From Streptomyces koelreuteriae (lineage in GTDB: Bacteria; Actinomycetota; Actinomycetes; Streptomycetales; Streptomycetaceae), in contig NZ_CP075896.1 in the NCBI RefSeq assembly GCF_018604545.1, positions 1,178,001 to 1,242,000 on the forward strand: a stretch of DNA of 64,000 bases, given 5' to 3'. How positions within the stretch are numbered: position 1 is the stretch's first letter; every line of letters starts with the position of its first letter. The translations under genes and the position numbers were made by a program. This document shows positions 25,934-34,089 of the stretch, in pieces. The notes below the pieces were generated by a model, which saw nothing but the letters and a program-made list of their open reading frames with translations, was not told the DNA's origin and did no database searches.

Positions 25934-26830
25934 TCACCTCGGGGTGTGCCCGCGGACCGTGTCGCGGAAGGCGATCGGGGTCTGTCCGGTGCGCTGGTGG
26001 AAGTACTTGCTGAAGTGGGTGGCGCTGGAGAAGCCGAGGCGGTCGGCGATCCGAGCGGCTGTCTGATCGCTGTGGGCCAGGAGGCGCTTGGCTTCGAGGA
26101 CGACACGGCGGTCGATGAACTCCTTGGCACCGAGTCCGGCGGAGGCAAGGGTGGCGCGGGAGAGGGTACGGGCCGAGTAGCCGAGCGCGTCGGCGTAGTC
26201 CTGGACCCGGCGGGTGCGGGCGAAGTCCTTCTCCACCGCGTCGCGGAAGCGCGGGTAGGTGGCGTCGGGTTCGGGGGCGGGGCTGCCGACGGGTGCGGTG
26301 AGGTGGGCCAGTCGCAGGACGAGGACGGCCAGCAAGTGGCGCAGGGCCGCGGTGTGGATCTCCAGGGGCAGGTGTCCGAGTGCGTGGAACTCCGCGGCGA
26401 GATGGTCGACGGCCAGGCGCAGGGCCCGGGCGTCGTCGGGCAGGGGCCGGCGCAGGATCGGCGCGTGCGGGTCCTCCGTGCGGGCGCCGGCACTGGTGGC
26501 GGGGTCGAGGAAGTCCTGGCGGAACAGAACCAGGGTGCCCTCCGCGTGGGAGAGGTCGCCCCACTGCTGCACCTGGCCGGGGCGAACCCACAGCCATGAG
26601 CCGGGTTCGAGGGCGTAGGCGGTGAAGTCGACCGTGTGCCGCAGGGTTCCGCCGGTGAGGGCGATCAGGTGATGGAAGTCCGGGCGCTGGGGGACCGTGA
26701 GCCGCTCGCCCGGTACGCGGTGGCGCAGGTCGGCGAGGGACAGGACTTCGACGCCGGCGGGGGTGCCGGCGGGTGCCGCGAAGGAGACCGCCGGGATCCC
26801 TCGGACCGCAACATGTCGGTTTTTGACCAT
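25934..26830 (-). CDS. AraC-family transcriptional regulator
   Basis: 298 residues from ATG at 26830. The N-terminal cupin-like sensor (about 15-140: DFHHLIALTGGTLRHTVDFTAYALEPGSWLWVRPGQVQQWGD) precedes a C-terminal double helix-turn-helix (about 195-298), with RVQDYADALGYSARTLSRATLASAG, FIDRRVVLEAKRLLAHSDQTAARIADRLGFSSATHFSKYFHQRTGQTP. It is divergent from the SnoaL-like gene; a perfect 20-bp palindrome lies between their start codons. Confidence 0.9.
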   Translation of the reverse strand: MVKNRHVAVRGIPAVSFAAPAGTPAGVEVLSLADLRHRVPGERLTVPQRPDFHHLIALTGGTLRHTVDFTAYALEPGSWLWVRPGQVQQWGDLSHAEGTLVLFRQDFLDPATSAGARTEDPHAPILRRPLPDDARALRLAVDHLAAEFHALGHLPLEIHTAALRHLLAVLVLRLAHLTAPVGSPAPEPDATYPRFRDAVEKDFARTRRVQDYADALGYSARTLSRATLASAGLGAKEFIDRRVVLEAKRLLAHSDQTAARIADRLGFSSATHFSKYFHQRTGQTPIAFRDTVRGHTPR

Positions 26831-26895
26831 CACCAGTCGCCAGCGTATCCGATTCAGGCTGTTCAGCACCCATAGCTTGGGGATGTCAGCCCCTC

Positions 26896-26915
26896 CCGAC
26901 ATCGATCGATGTCGG
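26896..26915. promoter_or_regulatory. Perfect 20-bp palindrome between AraC and SnoaL-like genes
   Basis: CCGACATCGATCGATGTCGG, self-complementary over its full length, 66 nt upstream of the AraC start and 52 nt upstream of the SnoaL-like start. Likely an operator shared by the divergent promoters. Confidence 0.65.
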
Positions 26916-26966
26916 AAAGCAGTAAGCGAGGGAGTGTGATCCGGCACCCGACCCCACGGAGGCATC

Positions 26967-27347
26967 ATGAGCGACCCGGAGCAGAACAAGGCCACGGCCA
27001 CGGCCTTCTACGACCTGATGTTCAACCGGTGCCGCCCCACCGAGGCCGTCGACCGGTTCGTCGGGGACACCTACATCCAGCACAATCCGCACGTCGGCGA
27101 CGGCAAGCAGGCGTTCATCGACTACTTCGAGCGTATGGCCGCCGAGTACCCGGGCAAGCGGGTGGAGGTCAAGCGCGCCTTCGCCGAGGGCGACCACGTG
27201 ATCCTGCACTGCCACCAGACGTGGCCCGACGAGGAGTACGCCGGCATCGACATCTTCCGTTTCGACGCGACCGGCAGGATCGTCGAGCACTGGGACGTCC
27301 TCCAGCTCGTCCCACCGACCTCCAGGAACGGCAACACCATGTTCTGA
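26967..27347 (+). CDS. SnoaL-like / NTF2-fold protein
   Basis: 126 residues, GGAGG site before the ATG. The NTF2-like alpha+beta cone is recognisable from [47 protein letters not shown] and the C-terminal [20 protein letters not shown]. Family members include SnoaL polyketide cyclases and many small-molecule isomerases or binding proteins. No polyketide genes are nearby, so a stress or catabolic role is more likely. Divergent to the AraC regulator, its probable controller. Confidence 0.88.
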   Translation: MSDPEQNKATATAFYDLMFNRCRPTEAVDRFVGDTYIQHNPHVGDGKQAFIDYFERMAAEYPGKRVEVKRAFAEGDHVILHCHQTWPDEEYAGIDIFRFDATGRIVEHWDVLQLVPPTSRNGNTMF

Positions 27348-27365
27348 TTCTGAGGACGCCTGTGC

Positions 27366-27545
27366 TCACAGCCCGGCGGCCGGGCTCTTTTCCACCGCCC
27401 CACGCGCGGAAGCGGGCGGTACGGGTACGCCGGCCGGTTCACGCCGGTCGGCGTCCTCCTGCGGCAGCAGCAGTTCCTCGTACCGGCCCAGGACGAGCAC
27501 CACTCCGAGCATGAGCGGCGGTATGAGCACAGCGAGCATCGCCAT
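27366..27545 (-). CDS. Small membrane protein
   Basis: 59 residues from ATG at 27545 (GAAGGA 8 nt upstream). One N-terminal hydrophobic helix (MLAVLIPPLMLGVVLVLG, about 3-20) is followed by RYEELLLPQEDADRREP and a polar tail. I recall similar short Streptomyces proteins but cannot name a family. It is convergent with the SnoaL-like gene. Its last codons overlap the hairpin at 27370-27386. Confidence 0.6.
   Translation of the reverse strand: MAMLAVLIPPLMLGVVLVLGRYEELLLPQEDADRREPAGVPVPPASARGAVEKSPAAGL
27370..27391 (+). terminator. Intrinsic terminator after SnoaL-like gene
   Basis: AGCCCGG-CGG-CCGGGCT stem followed by CTTTT on the + strand: one of the few hairpins here with a T tract. Confidence 0.75.
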
Positions 27546-27644
27546 GGCGGTCCTTCCCCGGGAGGGGTGGGGGATGTGATCCGGGTCTCCCTCAGGCCGT
27601 GGCGCAAACCCGGGGCGGGTGTGGCGATCCGGTGTGCCCAGCCC

Positions 27645-27669
27645 GTGTCGGCTCCCGGTGTTCGGGTAC
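27645..27669 (+). promoter_or_regulatory. SigB-type promoter-like site before DUF2795 gene
   Basis: GTGT-N15-GGGTAC, an exact match to GNNT-N14-16-GGGTA(C/T), 33 nt before the start codon. Confidence 0.65.
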
Positions 27670-27702
27670 GCGGTGCGGACCCCCGAAGGTCTGGAGGGAA
27701 AC

Positions 27703-28104
27703 ATGCAGCGAGGCAGCGACCGGCTGAGCGTCCACCGGGACGACGAGATGAAGCACGAACTGCAGGGTCTGCTCAGGTCCGGGCACCCCACCCGCAGCGC
27801 GGAGTGGCACGACCCGGAGCCGGCCGCCGAGGACGACCCCGAGGTCGCGTACGGGCCGGTGACACCGAGCCGTGCGCCGACGTCCTTGGAGTCGGTACGG
27901 CTGGACCTGGCCCGGATCCTGGGCCGCAAGGCGTTCCCCGCGAGCTCGCGTGAGCTGGCCCGCGACCTGCGCGGCCACCAGGCGCCCGACACCCTCGTCG
28001 AGGCTCTGGAACGGCTGCCGCGGCAGGAGCGCTACGGCAATGTCCAGGAGCTGGCCCAGGCCCTGATCCGCGCCCGCGAGACCGGGCCGGAGGAATACGC
28101 GTAG
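27703..28104 (+). CDS. DUF2795 family protein
   Basis: 133 residues from ATG at 27703 with GGAGGGA upstream. The N-terminus MQRGSDRLSVHRDDEMKHELQG-LLRSGHPTRSAEWHDPEP is a conserved actinobacterial block. The C-terminal DUF2795 domain (about 65-125: VRLDLARILGRKAFPASSRELARDLRGHQAPDTLVEALERLP) is helical. Function unknown; members are frequent in stress-regulated loci. A consensus SigB-type promoter precedes it. The following CBS gene has its own promoter-like site starting at this gene's stop codon. Confidence 0.85.
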   Translation: MQRGSDRLSVHRDDEMKHELQGLLRSGHPTRSAEWHDPEPAAEDDPEVAYGPVTPSRAPTSLESVRLDLARILGRKAFPASSRELARDLRGHQAPDTLVEALERLPRQERYGNVQELAQALIRARETGPEEYA

Positions 28105-28122
28105 TGACCGCGCCAGGGGTAC
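28099..28122 (+). promoter_or_regulatory. SigB-type promoter-like site embedded in a hairpin
   Basis: GCGT-N14-GGGTAC overlapping the DUF2795 stop codon; its -10 hexamer lies inside the left arm of the 21-bp inverted repeat. Placed 64 nt before the CBS gene. Confidence 0.5.
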
Positions 28123-28157
28123 CGCGGCGCACCGCCCGGTGCGCCGCGGTACCCCTG
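28114..28157. terminator. Perfect 21-bp stem-loop between DUF2795 and CBS genes
   Basis: Arms 28114-28134 and 28137-28157 pair completely with a 2-nt loop, starting 10 nt after the DUF2795 stop. It could be a strong terminator or cruciform operator; both arms carry the GGGTACC half of a SigB-like -10. Confidence 0.75.
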
Positions 28158-28185
28158 CCGACCTGGGAACGGAGAGGGGCACCCA

Positions 28186-28620
28186 GTGATGGCCGAGCTG
28201 GTGAAGGACGTGATGACTCCGGGTGTGGTCGCCGTGCGCCCGGACGCCTCGCTCGTCGAGGCGGCACAGCTGATGCGCACGCAGAACATCGGCGACGTGG
28301 TGGTCGCCGAGGGGCAGGACGTGGTGGGAGTGCTCACCGACCGTGACATCGCGGTGCGGGCCGTCGCCGACGGCGCCGATCCGATGACGGTGAGCGCACA
28401 GGCGGTGTGCACCGCGGATCCGGTGACGGTGTCGCCGGACGACTCGGTGGCGACCGCGGCCGCGCTGATGCGCGAGCACGCGGTGCGCCGGCTGCCGGTG
28501 GTGGAGAACGGGCTGCCGGTCGGCATGGTGAGCCTCGGCGACCTGGCCGAGGCCGAGGACCCCGCGTCGGCGCTCGCCGACATCAGCCGCGCCGAGCCGG
28601 ACGCCCGGGGTGGTGCGTGA
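28186..28620 (+). CDS. CBS-domain pair protein (Hrp1-like)
   Basis: 144 residues from GTG at 28186 (GAGAGGGG upstream; ATG at 28189 also possible). It is made only of two CBS motifs: VKDVMTPGVVAVRPDASLVEAAQLMRTQNIGDVVVAEGQDVVGVLTDRDIAVR, then AVCTADPVTVSPDDSVATAAALMREHAVRRLPVVENGLPVGMVSLGDLA. Such Bateman modules bind adenine nucleotides. The architecture matches mycobacterial Hrp1 (Rv2626c), a dormancy protein, though similarity may be general. It sits between DUF2795 and PfpI genes on the same strand. Confidence 0.92.
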   Translation: MMAELVKDVMTPGVVAVRPDASLVEAAQLMRTQNIGDVVVAEGQDVVGVLTDRDIAVRAVADGADPMTVSAQAVCTADPVTVSPDDSVATAAALMREHAVRRLPVVENGLPVGMVSLGDLAEAEDPASALADISRAEPDARGGA

Positions 28621-28678
28621 GCACGCTCCCGGGTCCCGAGGACAAGAGGAACCCTTCCGGGAAAGGACGTTGAGCATC

Positions 28679-29221
28679 ATGCGTATCGCGTTTCTGGTCG
28701 CGCCCGAGGGCGTCGAGCAGGTCGAGCTGACCGAGCCGTGGCAGGCGGCGAAGGACGCCGGTCACGAGCCCGTGCTGGTGTCGACGCGGCAGGGGAAGAT
28801 CCAGGCGTTCGACCACCTCGACAAGGCGGACACCTTTCCCGTGGACGAGGTCGTGGGCGAGAGCGCGCCCGACTCGTTCGGCGCTCTGGTGCTGCCCGGC
28901 GGTGTGGCCAACCCGGACTTTCTGCGGATGGACGACAAGGCCGTCGCCTTCGTCCGGGACTTCTTCGAGCAGGGCCGCCCCGTGGCCGCGATCTGTCACG
29001 CGCCCTGGACGCTGATCGAGGCGGACGTCGTACGCGGCCGGGAGCTGACCTCCTGGCCGAGCCTGCGGACGGACATCCGCAACGCGGGCGGCACCTGGGT
29101 GGACAAGCAGGTCAAGGTCTGCGACCACGGCGCGGGCAAGCTGGTCACCAGCCGTAGGCCGGACGACCTCAAGGCGTTCTGCGAGACCTTCCTCGACGTG
29201 TTCGCCGAAGAGGCAGGCTGA
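28679..29221 (+). CDS. DJ-1/PfpI family protein
   Basis: 180 residues from ATG at 28679 (GAAAGGA about 12 nt upstream; a TTG at 28670 is an alternative). Flavodoxin-like fold with the nucleophile elbow AAICHAPWTLIEADVVRGRELT (catalytic Cys and His), LVLPGGVANPDFLR, and the final GKLVTSRRPDDLKAFCETFL. This is the PfpI/YhbO/YraA-type deglycase or stress protease-like subgroup. It lies 58 nt after the CBS gene and is probably co-transcribed with it. Confidence 0.92.
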   Translation: MRIAFLVAPEGVEQVELTEPWQAAKDAGHEPVLVSTRQGKIQAFDHLDKADTFPVDEVVGESAPDSFGALVLPGGVANPDFLRMDDKAVAFVRDFFEQGRPVAAICHAPWTLIEADVVRGRELTSWPSLRTDIRNAGGTWVDKQVKVCDHGAGKLVTSRRPDDLKAFCETFLDVFAEEAG

Positions 29222-29250
29222 ACGCGGCCGTCGCGGGTCCCGCGAGGGGC

Positions 29251-29508
29251 TCAGGTGCCGGGGGCCGTGGGAGTCGCCGACTCCCCGCTCCCCCGCTCCC
29301 GGGCCCCTTCGCGTGTGCGGCCCGCGGCCACCGGGCGGCTCGGGTTGCGGCGCAGGTACTCGCCCTCGAGCTGCGCCATGCGCTCGTTGTGGGCACGCAG
29401 CGCGTCGTTCGACCCGTACAGCAGCGTGTCGTGGCGCGTGCGGTGGATGGTCTCCAGCTCTTTCATGAGCTGCTGGTCGTCCAGCCGGTCAGGGTCCACT
29501 CCGGTCAT
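29251..29508 (-). CDS. Small conserved actinobacterial protein (DUF6158-like)
   Basis: 85 residues from ATG at 29508. The helical core VDPDRLDDQQLMKELETIHRTRHDTLLYGSNDALRAHNERMAQLEGEYLRRNP is a conserved block in Streptomyces; I associate it with DUF6158. The polar tail is Arg/Gly/Ser-rich. No catalytic motif is seen. It is divergent from the baeRF gene; the shared 93-nt region contains the palindromic GGGTACCC. Confidence 0.7.
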   Translation of the reverse strand: MTGVDPDRLDDQQLMKELETIHRTRHDTLLYGSNDALRAHNERMAQLEGEYLRRNPSRPVAAGRTREGARERGSGESATPTAPGT

Positions 29509-29526
29509 GGTGTCGCCCCGCTCATC

Positions 29527-29551
29527 GTGTTCGTGTCCGCGGTACGGGTAC
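29527..29551 (+). promoter_or_regulatory. SigB-type promoter-like site before baeRF gene
   Basis: GTGT-N15-GGGTAC, an exact consensus match, 50 nt before the start codon. Confidence 0.65.
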
Positions 29552-29601
29552 CCGCCCGGTGCACTTGAGCAGTACACCCGATCGGCACCCGGGAGGGAGC
29601 C

Positions 29602-30654
29602 ATGGATCTCGCCTTTCTGCACCCACTCTACGAACACTCGGGCCCGTGGGCCTCTGTGTACGTCGACACCTCCCGCCACACGGAGGACACGCCTCACGAG
29701 CGGCGGCTGACGGCCCAGGCGATGGCCAGGCAGCTCGCGGCGCAGGGCGCGGACGAGGCGACCCGCGAGGCCGTGCGGAACGCGATCGAGGATCTGGGGC
29801 ACTCGTCCGAACCGCACGGCAGGGCCCTCTTCGCCCGCGCCGGCGGGCTTGTCCTCGACCTGCCGCTGGCCCGCCCGCCGCAGGCCGGTGACTGGGCCGA
29901 ATGGGCCCCGCTGCCGCGCGTCACACCACTGCTGGAGCTGGCCGGCGAGGACCCGGTGTGCGTCGTGGCCTACGTCGACCGCAAGGGCGCGGACTTCGAG
30001 CTGCGCAGCGCGCTGAGCCGCCCCTCCTCGGACTGGTCCGAGCGGCATTTCCAGCTGCGGGTGGAGAACACCTGGGAGCACAACGCCGCGGAGATCGCCG
30101 ACGCGCTCGCCGTGTGCCAGGAGGAGACGCGGGCCGACCTGCTGATTCTCGTCGGCGACGACCGGGAGCGGCGGTCCGTGCACGACCGGCTGCCCAAGCG
30201 GCTGCACGGATTGGTCGTCGAGGCGCCGCACGGCAGCGGCAGCCGGCTCCTCGACGAGGACGTGGAGAAGGCCCGCGCCGAGCATGTGGCGTGGCAGGCC
30301 GAGGCGGAGCTGGAGCGGTTCCGGTCCGGCCGGAGCCCGGACGACGAGGGCCGGGCCCGGGCCGTGGAGGGCGTGCCGGCGCTGATCGAGGCGGCGCGTG
30401 AGCACCGGATCGACGAGCTGCTGATCAGGCCGAACGGGCCGGACGCGCACCGTGAGGTGTGGATCGGCGAGGACGCGGACCAGGTGGCTGTGCGGCGTAC
30501 GGATCTGAAGATCCTCGGGGAGCAGCATTCGTGGCCGGCGCGGGCGGATGACGCGTTGATCCGGTCGGCCGTCGCCACGGATGCGCCCGCGCTGGCGGTT
30601 GCGGAGGAGGAGGTTCCTGTGGGGGGACTCGGGGCGTTGCTTCGCTGGAAGTGA
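29602..30654 (+). CDS. baeRF family 2 / Rv2629-Vms1-type protein
   Basis: 350 residues; GGGAGGGAG before the ATG. The N-terminal segment MDLAFLHPLYEHSGPWASVYVDTSRHTED and the later eRF1-like VCVVAYVDRKGADFEL, AAEIADALAVCQEETRADLLILVGDDRERRSVHDRLP match the bacterial release-factor-like family that includes M. tuberculosis Rv2629, a dormancy-regulon protein. Archaeo-eukaryotic relatives hydrolyse peptidyl-tRNA on stalled ribosomes (Vms1). Activity here is unproven. A consensus SigB-type promoter precedes it, and a dispersed repeat with a hairpin follows. Confidence 0.85.
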   Translation: MDLAFLHPLYEHSGPWASVYVDTSRHTEDTPHERRLTAQAMARQLAAQGADEATREAVRNAIEDLGHSSEPHGRALFARAGGLVLDLPLARPPQAGDWAEWAPLPRVTPLLELAGEDPVCVVAYVDRKGADFELRSALSRPSSDWSERHFQLRVENTWEHNAAEIADALAVCQEETRADLLILVGDDRERRSVHDRLPKRLHGLVVEAPHGSGSRLLDEDVEKARAEHVAWQAEAELERFRSGRSPDDEGRARAVEGVPALIEAAREHRIDELLIRPNGPDAHREVWIGEDADQVAVRRTDLKILGEQHSWPARADDALIRSAVATDAPALAVAEEEVPVGGLGALLRWK

Positions 30655-30706
30655 GCCGGCCGGTGCGGTGCGCCTCATCGCCGTAGGTGTGCTTGCCGCA
30701 GCGCGA

Positions 30707-30750
30707 GTGCGGGTGCGTCGTGGCTGGTCGCGCAGTTCCCCGCGCCCCTG
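30707..30750 (+). repeat. Dispersed intergenic repeat, copy 3
   Basis: Element GTGCGGG..TGGCTGGTCGCGCAGTTCCCC-GCGCCCCTG, same sense as copies at 1019 and 21526, starting 53 nt after the baeRF stop, and followed directly by a hairpin. Confidence 0.75.
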
Positions 30751-30764
30751 GGGGCTGCGCCCCC
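30750..30764. terminator. Hairpin between convergent baeRF and ABC-F genes
   Basis: GGGGGC-TGC-GCCCCC, perfect 6-bp stem with 3-nt loop, touching the ABC-F stop codon. Confidence 0.6.
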
Positions 30765-32383
30765 TAGCGGGCGCGTTCCACTCTGCGTTCGTCCCAGACC
30801 GGGTCCGGGGTTTCCCGGACGCGGCCGTCGCTGCCGAAGACCAGGTAGCGGTCGAAGGAGCGGGCGAACCAGCGGTCGTGGGTGACGGCGAGGACCGTGC
30901 CCTCGAAGGCCTCCAGGCCCTCCTGGAGGGCCTCGGCGGACTCCAGGTCGAGGTTGTCGGTCGGCTCGTCGAGGAGCAGTGCCGTCACGCCCTGTAGCTC
31001 CAGCAGGAGGATCTGGAAGCGGGCCTGCTGACCGCCGGACAGTCGGTCGAAGGTCTGCTCGGCCTGGTTGGTCAGCTCGTAGCGGCGCAGCCGGGACATC
31101 GCGGCGCCGCGGTCCTGCGCGTGCTCCTTCCACAGGATGTCGAGGAGCGTGCGGCCCTCCAGCTCCGGGTGCGCGTGGGTCTGCGCGAAGTGGCCGGGCA
31201 CGACCCGGGCGCCCAGCTTCCACCGGCCCGTGTGCGCCACGTCGCCGCCGGCGAGCAGCCGCAGGAAGTGGGACTTTCCGGAGCCGTTGGAGCCGAGGAC
31301 GGCGACGCGTTCGCCGTAGAAGACCTCCAGGTCGAAGGGCTTCATCAGGTTGGTGAGCTCCAGCTGCTCGCAGGTGACGGCCCGGACGCCGGTGCGGCCG
31401 CCCTTCAGGCGCATCCTGATGTCCTGCTCGCGCGGCGGCTCCGGGGGCGGGCCGGCCTCCTCGAACTTGCGGAGCCTGGTCATGGCGGCGCGGTAGCGAG
31501 AGGCCATGTCCGTGCTGTTCTCGGCTGCTTGACGGAGCGTCAGCACCAGCTTCTTGAGCTGGGCGTGCTTCTCGTCCCAGCGCCTGCGCAGCTCCTCGAA
31601 GCGGGCGAAGCGGGCCCGGCGGGCGTCGTGGAAGGTGGTGAATCCGCCGCCGTGCACCCAGGCGTCGGCGCCGGCGGGGCCGGGTTCCAGGGAGATGATG
31701 CGCTGGGCCGAGCGGGCGAGGAGTTCCCGGTCGTGGGAGACCAGCAGGACGGTCTTGCGGGTCTCGGCGAGCCGCTCCTCCAGCCAGCGTTTGCCGGGTA
31801 CGTCGAGGTAGTTGTCGGGCTCGTCGAGCAGCAGCACCCCGTCGTTGCCGCGCAGCAGGGCCTCCAGCACGAGCCGCTTCTGCTCGCCGCCGGAGAGGGT
31901 GCGCACCTGCCGCCACTGGGCCCTGTCGTACGGGATGCCCAGGGCCGCGGTGGTGCACATGTCCCACAGCGTCTCGGCCTCGTAGCCGCGTGCCTCGGCC
32001 CAGTCGGCGAGGGCTTGGGCGTACTTGAGCTGGGCGGCCTCGTCGTCGACGGTCATGATGGCGTGCTCGGCGGCGTCGACGGCCCGGGCCGCCTCGCGGA
32101 TGCGGGGCGTCGCGACGGACACGAGCAGGTCGCGTACGGTCGTCTCGTCGCGTACGGATCCGACGAACTGGCGCATCACGCCGAGGCCGCCGCTGACGGT
32201 GACGGAACCGCCGTGCGGCTTCAGCTCACCGGCGAGCATGCGCAGCAGGGTCGTCTTCCCGGCGCCGTTGGGCCCGACGAGGGCCACGACGGCCCCCTCC
32301 CCCACCCGGAACGACACATCACCCAGCAGCGCCCTTCCGTCGGGCAGGTAGTACTCCAGGTGCGCGGCTTCGAGATGACCCAT
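30764..32383 (-). CDS. ABC-F family ATP-binding protein
   Basis: 539 residues from ATG at 32383; longer upstream frames are antisense to the PAP2 gene. Two ABC domains in tandem and no transmembrane region. Walker A: GPNGAGKTT and GSNGSGKSH. Signatures: LSGGEQKRL and LSGGQQARF. Walker B: LLLDEPDNYLD and LLLDEPTDNLD, with VSHDRELLARSA and VTHDRWFARSFD. A linker of about 90 residues rich in Arg/Lys/Glu helix (RRARFARFEELRRRWDEKHAQLKKL) joins them. ABC-F proteins act on the ribosomal E site; some give antibiotic resistance. Which type this is cannot be told. Confidence 0.93.
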   Translation of the reverse strand: MGHLEAAHLEYYLPDGRALLGDVSFRVGEGAVVALVGPNGAGKTTLLRMLAGELKPHGGSVTVSGGLGVMRQFVGSVRDETTVRDLLVSVATPRIREAARAVDAAEHAIMTVDDEAAQLKYAQALADWAEARGYEAETLWDMCTTAALGIPYDRAQWRQVRTLSGGEQKRLVLEALLRGNDGVLLLDEPDNYLDVPGKRWLEERLAETRKTVLLVSHDRELLARSAQRIISLEPGPAGADAWVHGGGFTTFHDARRARFARFEELRRRWDEKHAQLKKLVLTLRQAAENSTDMASRYRAAMTRLRKFEEAGPPPEPPREQDIRMRLKGGRTGVRAVTCEQLELTNLMKPFDLEVFYGERVAVLGSNGSGKSHFLRLLAGGDVAHTGRWKLGARVVPGHFAQTHAHPELEGRTLLDILWKEHAQDRGAAMSRLRRYELTNQAEQTFDRLSGGQQARFQILLLELQGVTALLLDEPTDNLDLESAEALQEGLEAFEGTVLAVTHDRWFARSFDRYLVFGSDGRVRETPDPVWDERRVERAR

Positions 32384-32452
32384 GTGCAGGGATTCTGCGG
32401 CTCCGGCTTCCGATGGGCAAACCCATTTGGCGCCGAGCACGGCCGGGCGACG

Positions 32453-32476
32453 GTGTGCCCACCCCCCTCCGGGTAC
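32453..32476 (+). promoter_or_regulatory. SigB-type promoter-like site before PAP2-DAGK gene
   Basis: GTGT-N14-GGGTAC, exact consensus, only 9 nt before the ATG, so the transcript would be leaderless or nearly so. Confidence 0.6.
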
Positions 32477-32485
32477 CCGCACCCC

Positions 32486-33982
32486 ATGACAACCCCCGAC
32501 CTGGACCTCACCACGACGAAGCCCGGGCACCACCCCCTGCGCGACGGCGTCCTCACCCTGGACCGCCGTCTCTTCGAGGCCGCGGCCCACCGGCACTGGC
32601 CCGGGGCCGGACCCGTCCTGCCCCGCCTCGGCCGCAGCGCGAACCACGGCGTCCTGTGGTGCGTGGCCGCCGCCGCCCTCGCGGCGAGCCGCACGCCCCG
32701 GGCCCGCCGCGCGGCGACCCGGGGCCTGGCCTCGCTGGGCCTCGCCTCCCTCGCCGTCAACACCCTCGGCAAGCGCTCGGTGCGCCGCTCCCGCCCGGCG
32801 CTGGACCCGGTCCCGCTGATCAGGCGGCTGGGGCGGCAGCCGATCACCACGTCGTTCCCCTCCGGGCACGCCGCTTCGGCCGCCGCCTTCGCCACCGGTG
32901 TCGCCCTGGAGTCCCCGGCTTGGGGCGCGGTCGTCGCGCCGGTGGCCGCCTCGGTCGCCCTCTCCCGTGTCTACACGGGCGCCCACTTCCCGAGCGACGT
33001 CCTGGCCGGAGCGGCCCTGGGCGCGGGGGCCGCGTTCGCCGTGCGGGGCCTGGTGCCGACGCGGTCACAGGCCATCCCGCCGGCCCGCCCCCGGGCCGAG
33101 GTCCCGGCGCTGCTGGAGGGCGAGGGGCTCGTGCTCGTGGCGAACACCGCCGCGGGAACCGCCGAGCGGGCCCGCGCCCTGCGCGACGAACTCCCCCGGG
33201 CCGAGGTCGTCGAGTGCGCGCCGCAGGACGTGGCCGCCGCGTTGGAGGAGGCGGCCGGGCGGGCCCGGGTCCTCGGCGTGTGCGGCGGCGACGGCACCGT
33301 GAACACCGCCGCCCGCGTCGCCCTGAAGCACCGGCTGCCCCTCGCCGTGCTGCCCGGCGGCACCCTCAACCACTTCGCCTACGACCTGGGCGTGGAGGAC
33401 GCGCGCGATCTGGCCCGAGCGCTGCGCCAGGGCGATGCCGTACGCGTGGACGTCGGCCGGTTCTCCTGCGGCGAGAGGCACGGCGTCTTCCTCAACACCT
33501 GCAGTGTCGGTGTCTATCCGGAGCTGGTGCGCGAGCGGGAGCGCTGGTCGCACCGGATCGGCGGCTGGCCGGCCGGTCTCCTCGCGGCCCGGCGCGTGCT
33601 GCGGGCCGACCGGCATCCGCTGGAGGCCGAGTTCCGGGGCCGTACGCGTCCGCTGTGGCTGCTGTTCGCCGGGAACGGCACCTATCACCGTGTGGGGCTC
33701 GCGCCCGGGCGCCGACTGGATCTCGCGGACGGGCAGCTCGATGTGCGGGTAGTGCACGGGGGGCGTCGGCCCGCCGCGCGCCTGCTGGCCGCCGCCCTCG
33801 CGGGACCGCTGACCCGTTCGCCCGCCCATGCCGCCGTCCAGGTGGGACGGCTGCGCCTGGACCACGTGGCACCCGGCACGCTGCTCGCCTACGACGGCGA
33901 GGTCATCGACGTCGAGGGTCGCGTGACCCTGGAGAAGCTGCCCGAGGCGCTGACCGTGTACCGGCCCGTCACCGGCTACTGA
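32486..33982 (+). CDS. PAP2 phosphatase fused to diacylglycerol kinase-type domain
   Basis: 498 residues from ATG at 32486. The N-terminal PAP2 domain (about 30-190) has the three phosphatase motifs: GKRSVRRSRP, PSGHAASAAAF and SRVYTGAHFPSDVLAG. The C-terminal domain (about 215-498) is of the lipid/diacylglycerol kinase fold, with GVCGGDGTVNTAARVAL, LAVLPGGTLNHFAYDLG and FAGNGTYHRVGLAPGRRLDLADGQLDVR. The combination suggests interconversion of phosphatidate-type lipids or removal of undecaprenyl-type phosphate (inference). The fusion is known in actinobacteria. It probably is read from the SigB-like promoter at 32453. Confidence 0.92.
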   Translation: MTTPDLDLTTTKPGHHPLRDGVLTLDRRLFEAAAHRHWPGAGPVLPRLGRSANHGVLWCVAAAALAASRTPRARRAATRGLASLGLASLAVNTLGKRSVRRSRPALDPVPLIRRLGRQPITTSFPSGHAASAAAFATGVALESPAWGAVVAPVAASVALSRVYTGAHFPSDVLAGAALGAGAAFAVRGLVPTRSQAIPPARPRAEVPALLEGEGLVLVANTAAGTAERARALRDELPRAEVVECAPQDVAAALEEAAGRARVLGVCGGDGTVNTAARVALKHRLPLAVLPGGTLNHFAYDLGVEDARDLARALRQGDAVRVDVGRFSCGERHGVFLNTCSVGVYPELVRERERWSHRIGGWPAGLLAARRVLRADRHPLEAEFRGRTRPLWLLFAGNGTYHRVGLAPGRRLDLADGQLDVRVVHGGRRPAARLLAAALAGPLTRSPAHAAVQVGRLRLDHVAPGTLLAYDGEVIDVEGRVTLEKLPEALTVYRPVTGY

Positions 33983-33999
33983 CTGACACTCCGTCAGTC
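33981..33999. promoter_or_regulatory. GACTGAC / GTCAGTC inverted repeat over a stop codon
   Basis: Seven-bp arms with a 5-nt loop covering the PAP2-DAGK stop; could be a small terminator or operator for the next methyltransferase. Confidence 0.4.
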
Positions 34000-34089
34000 C
34001 AGATACCGGGATGCGGGGTCTCATTATTCGGCCCTGGTGCGTACGGTGATCCCATGCCGACCGGAAGAACGGAAGGGGTGGGATCCGCC

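Noticed and set aside
26967..27347. SnoaL-like protein as sign of a polyketide gene cluster
   Set aside because: No synthase, ketosynthase or tailoring enzymes are nearby; NTF2-fold proteins have many roles.
30764..32383. ABC-F gene as part of an antibiotic cluster
   Set aside because: No biosynthetic genes around it; housekeeping ABC-F proteins are common.
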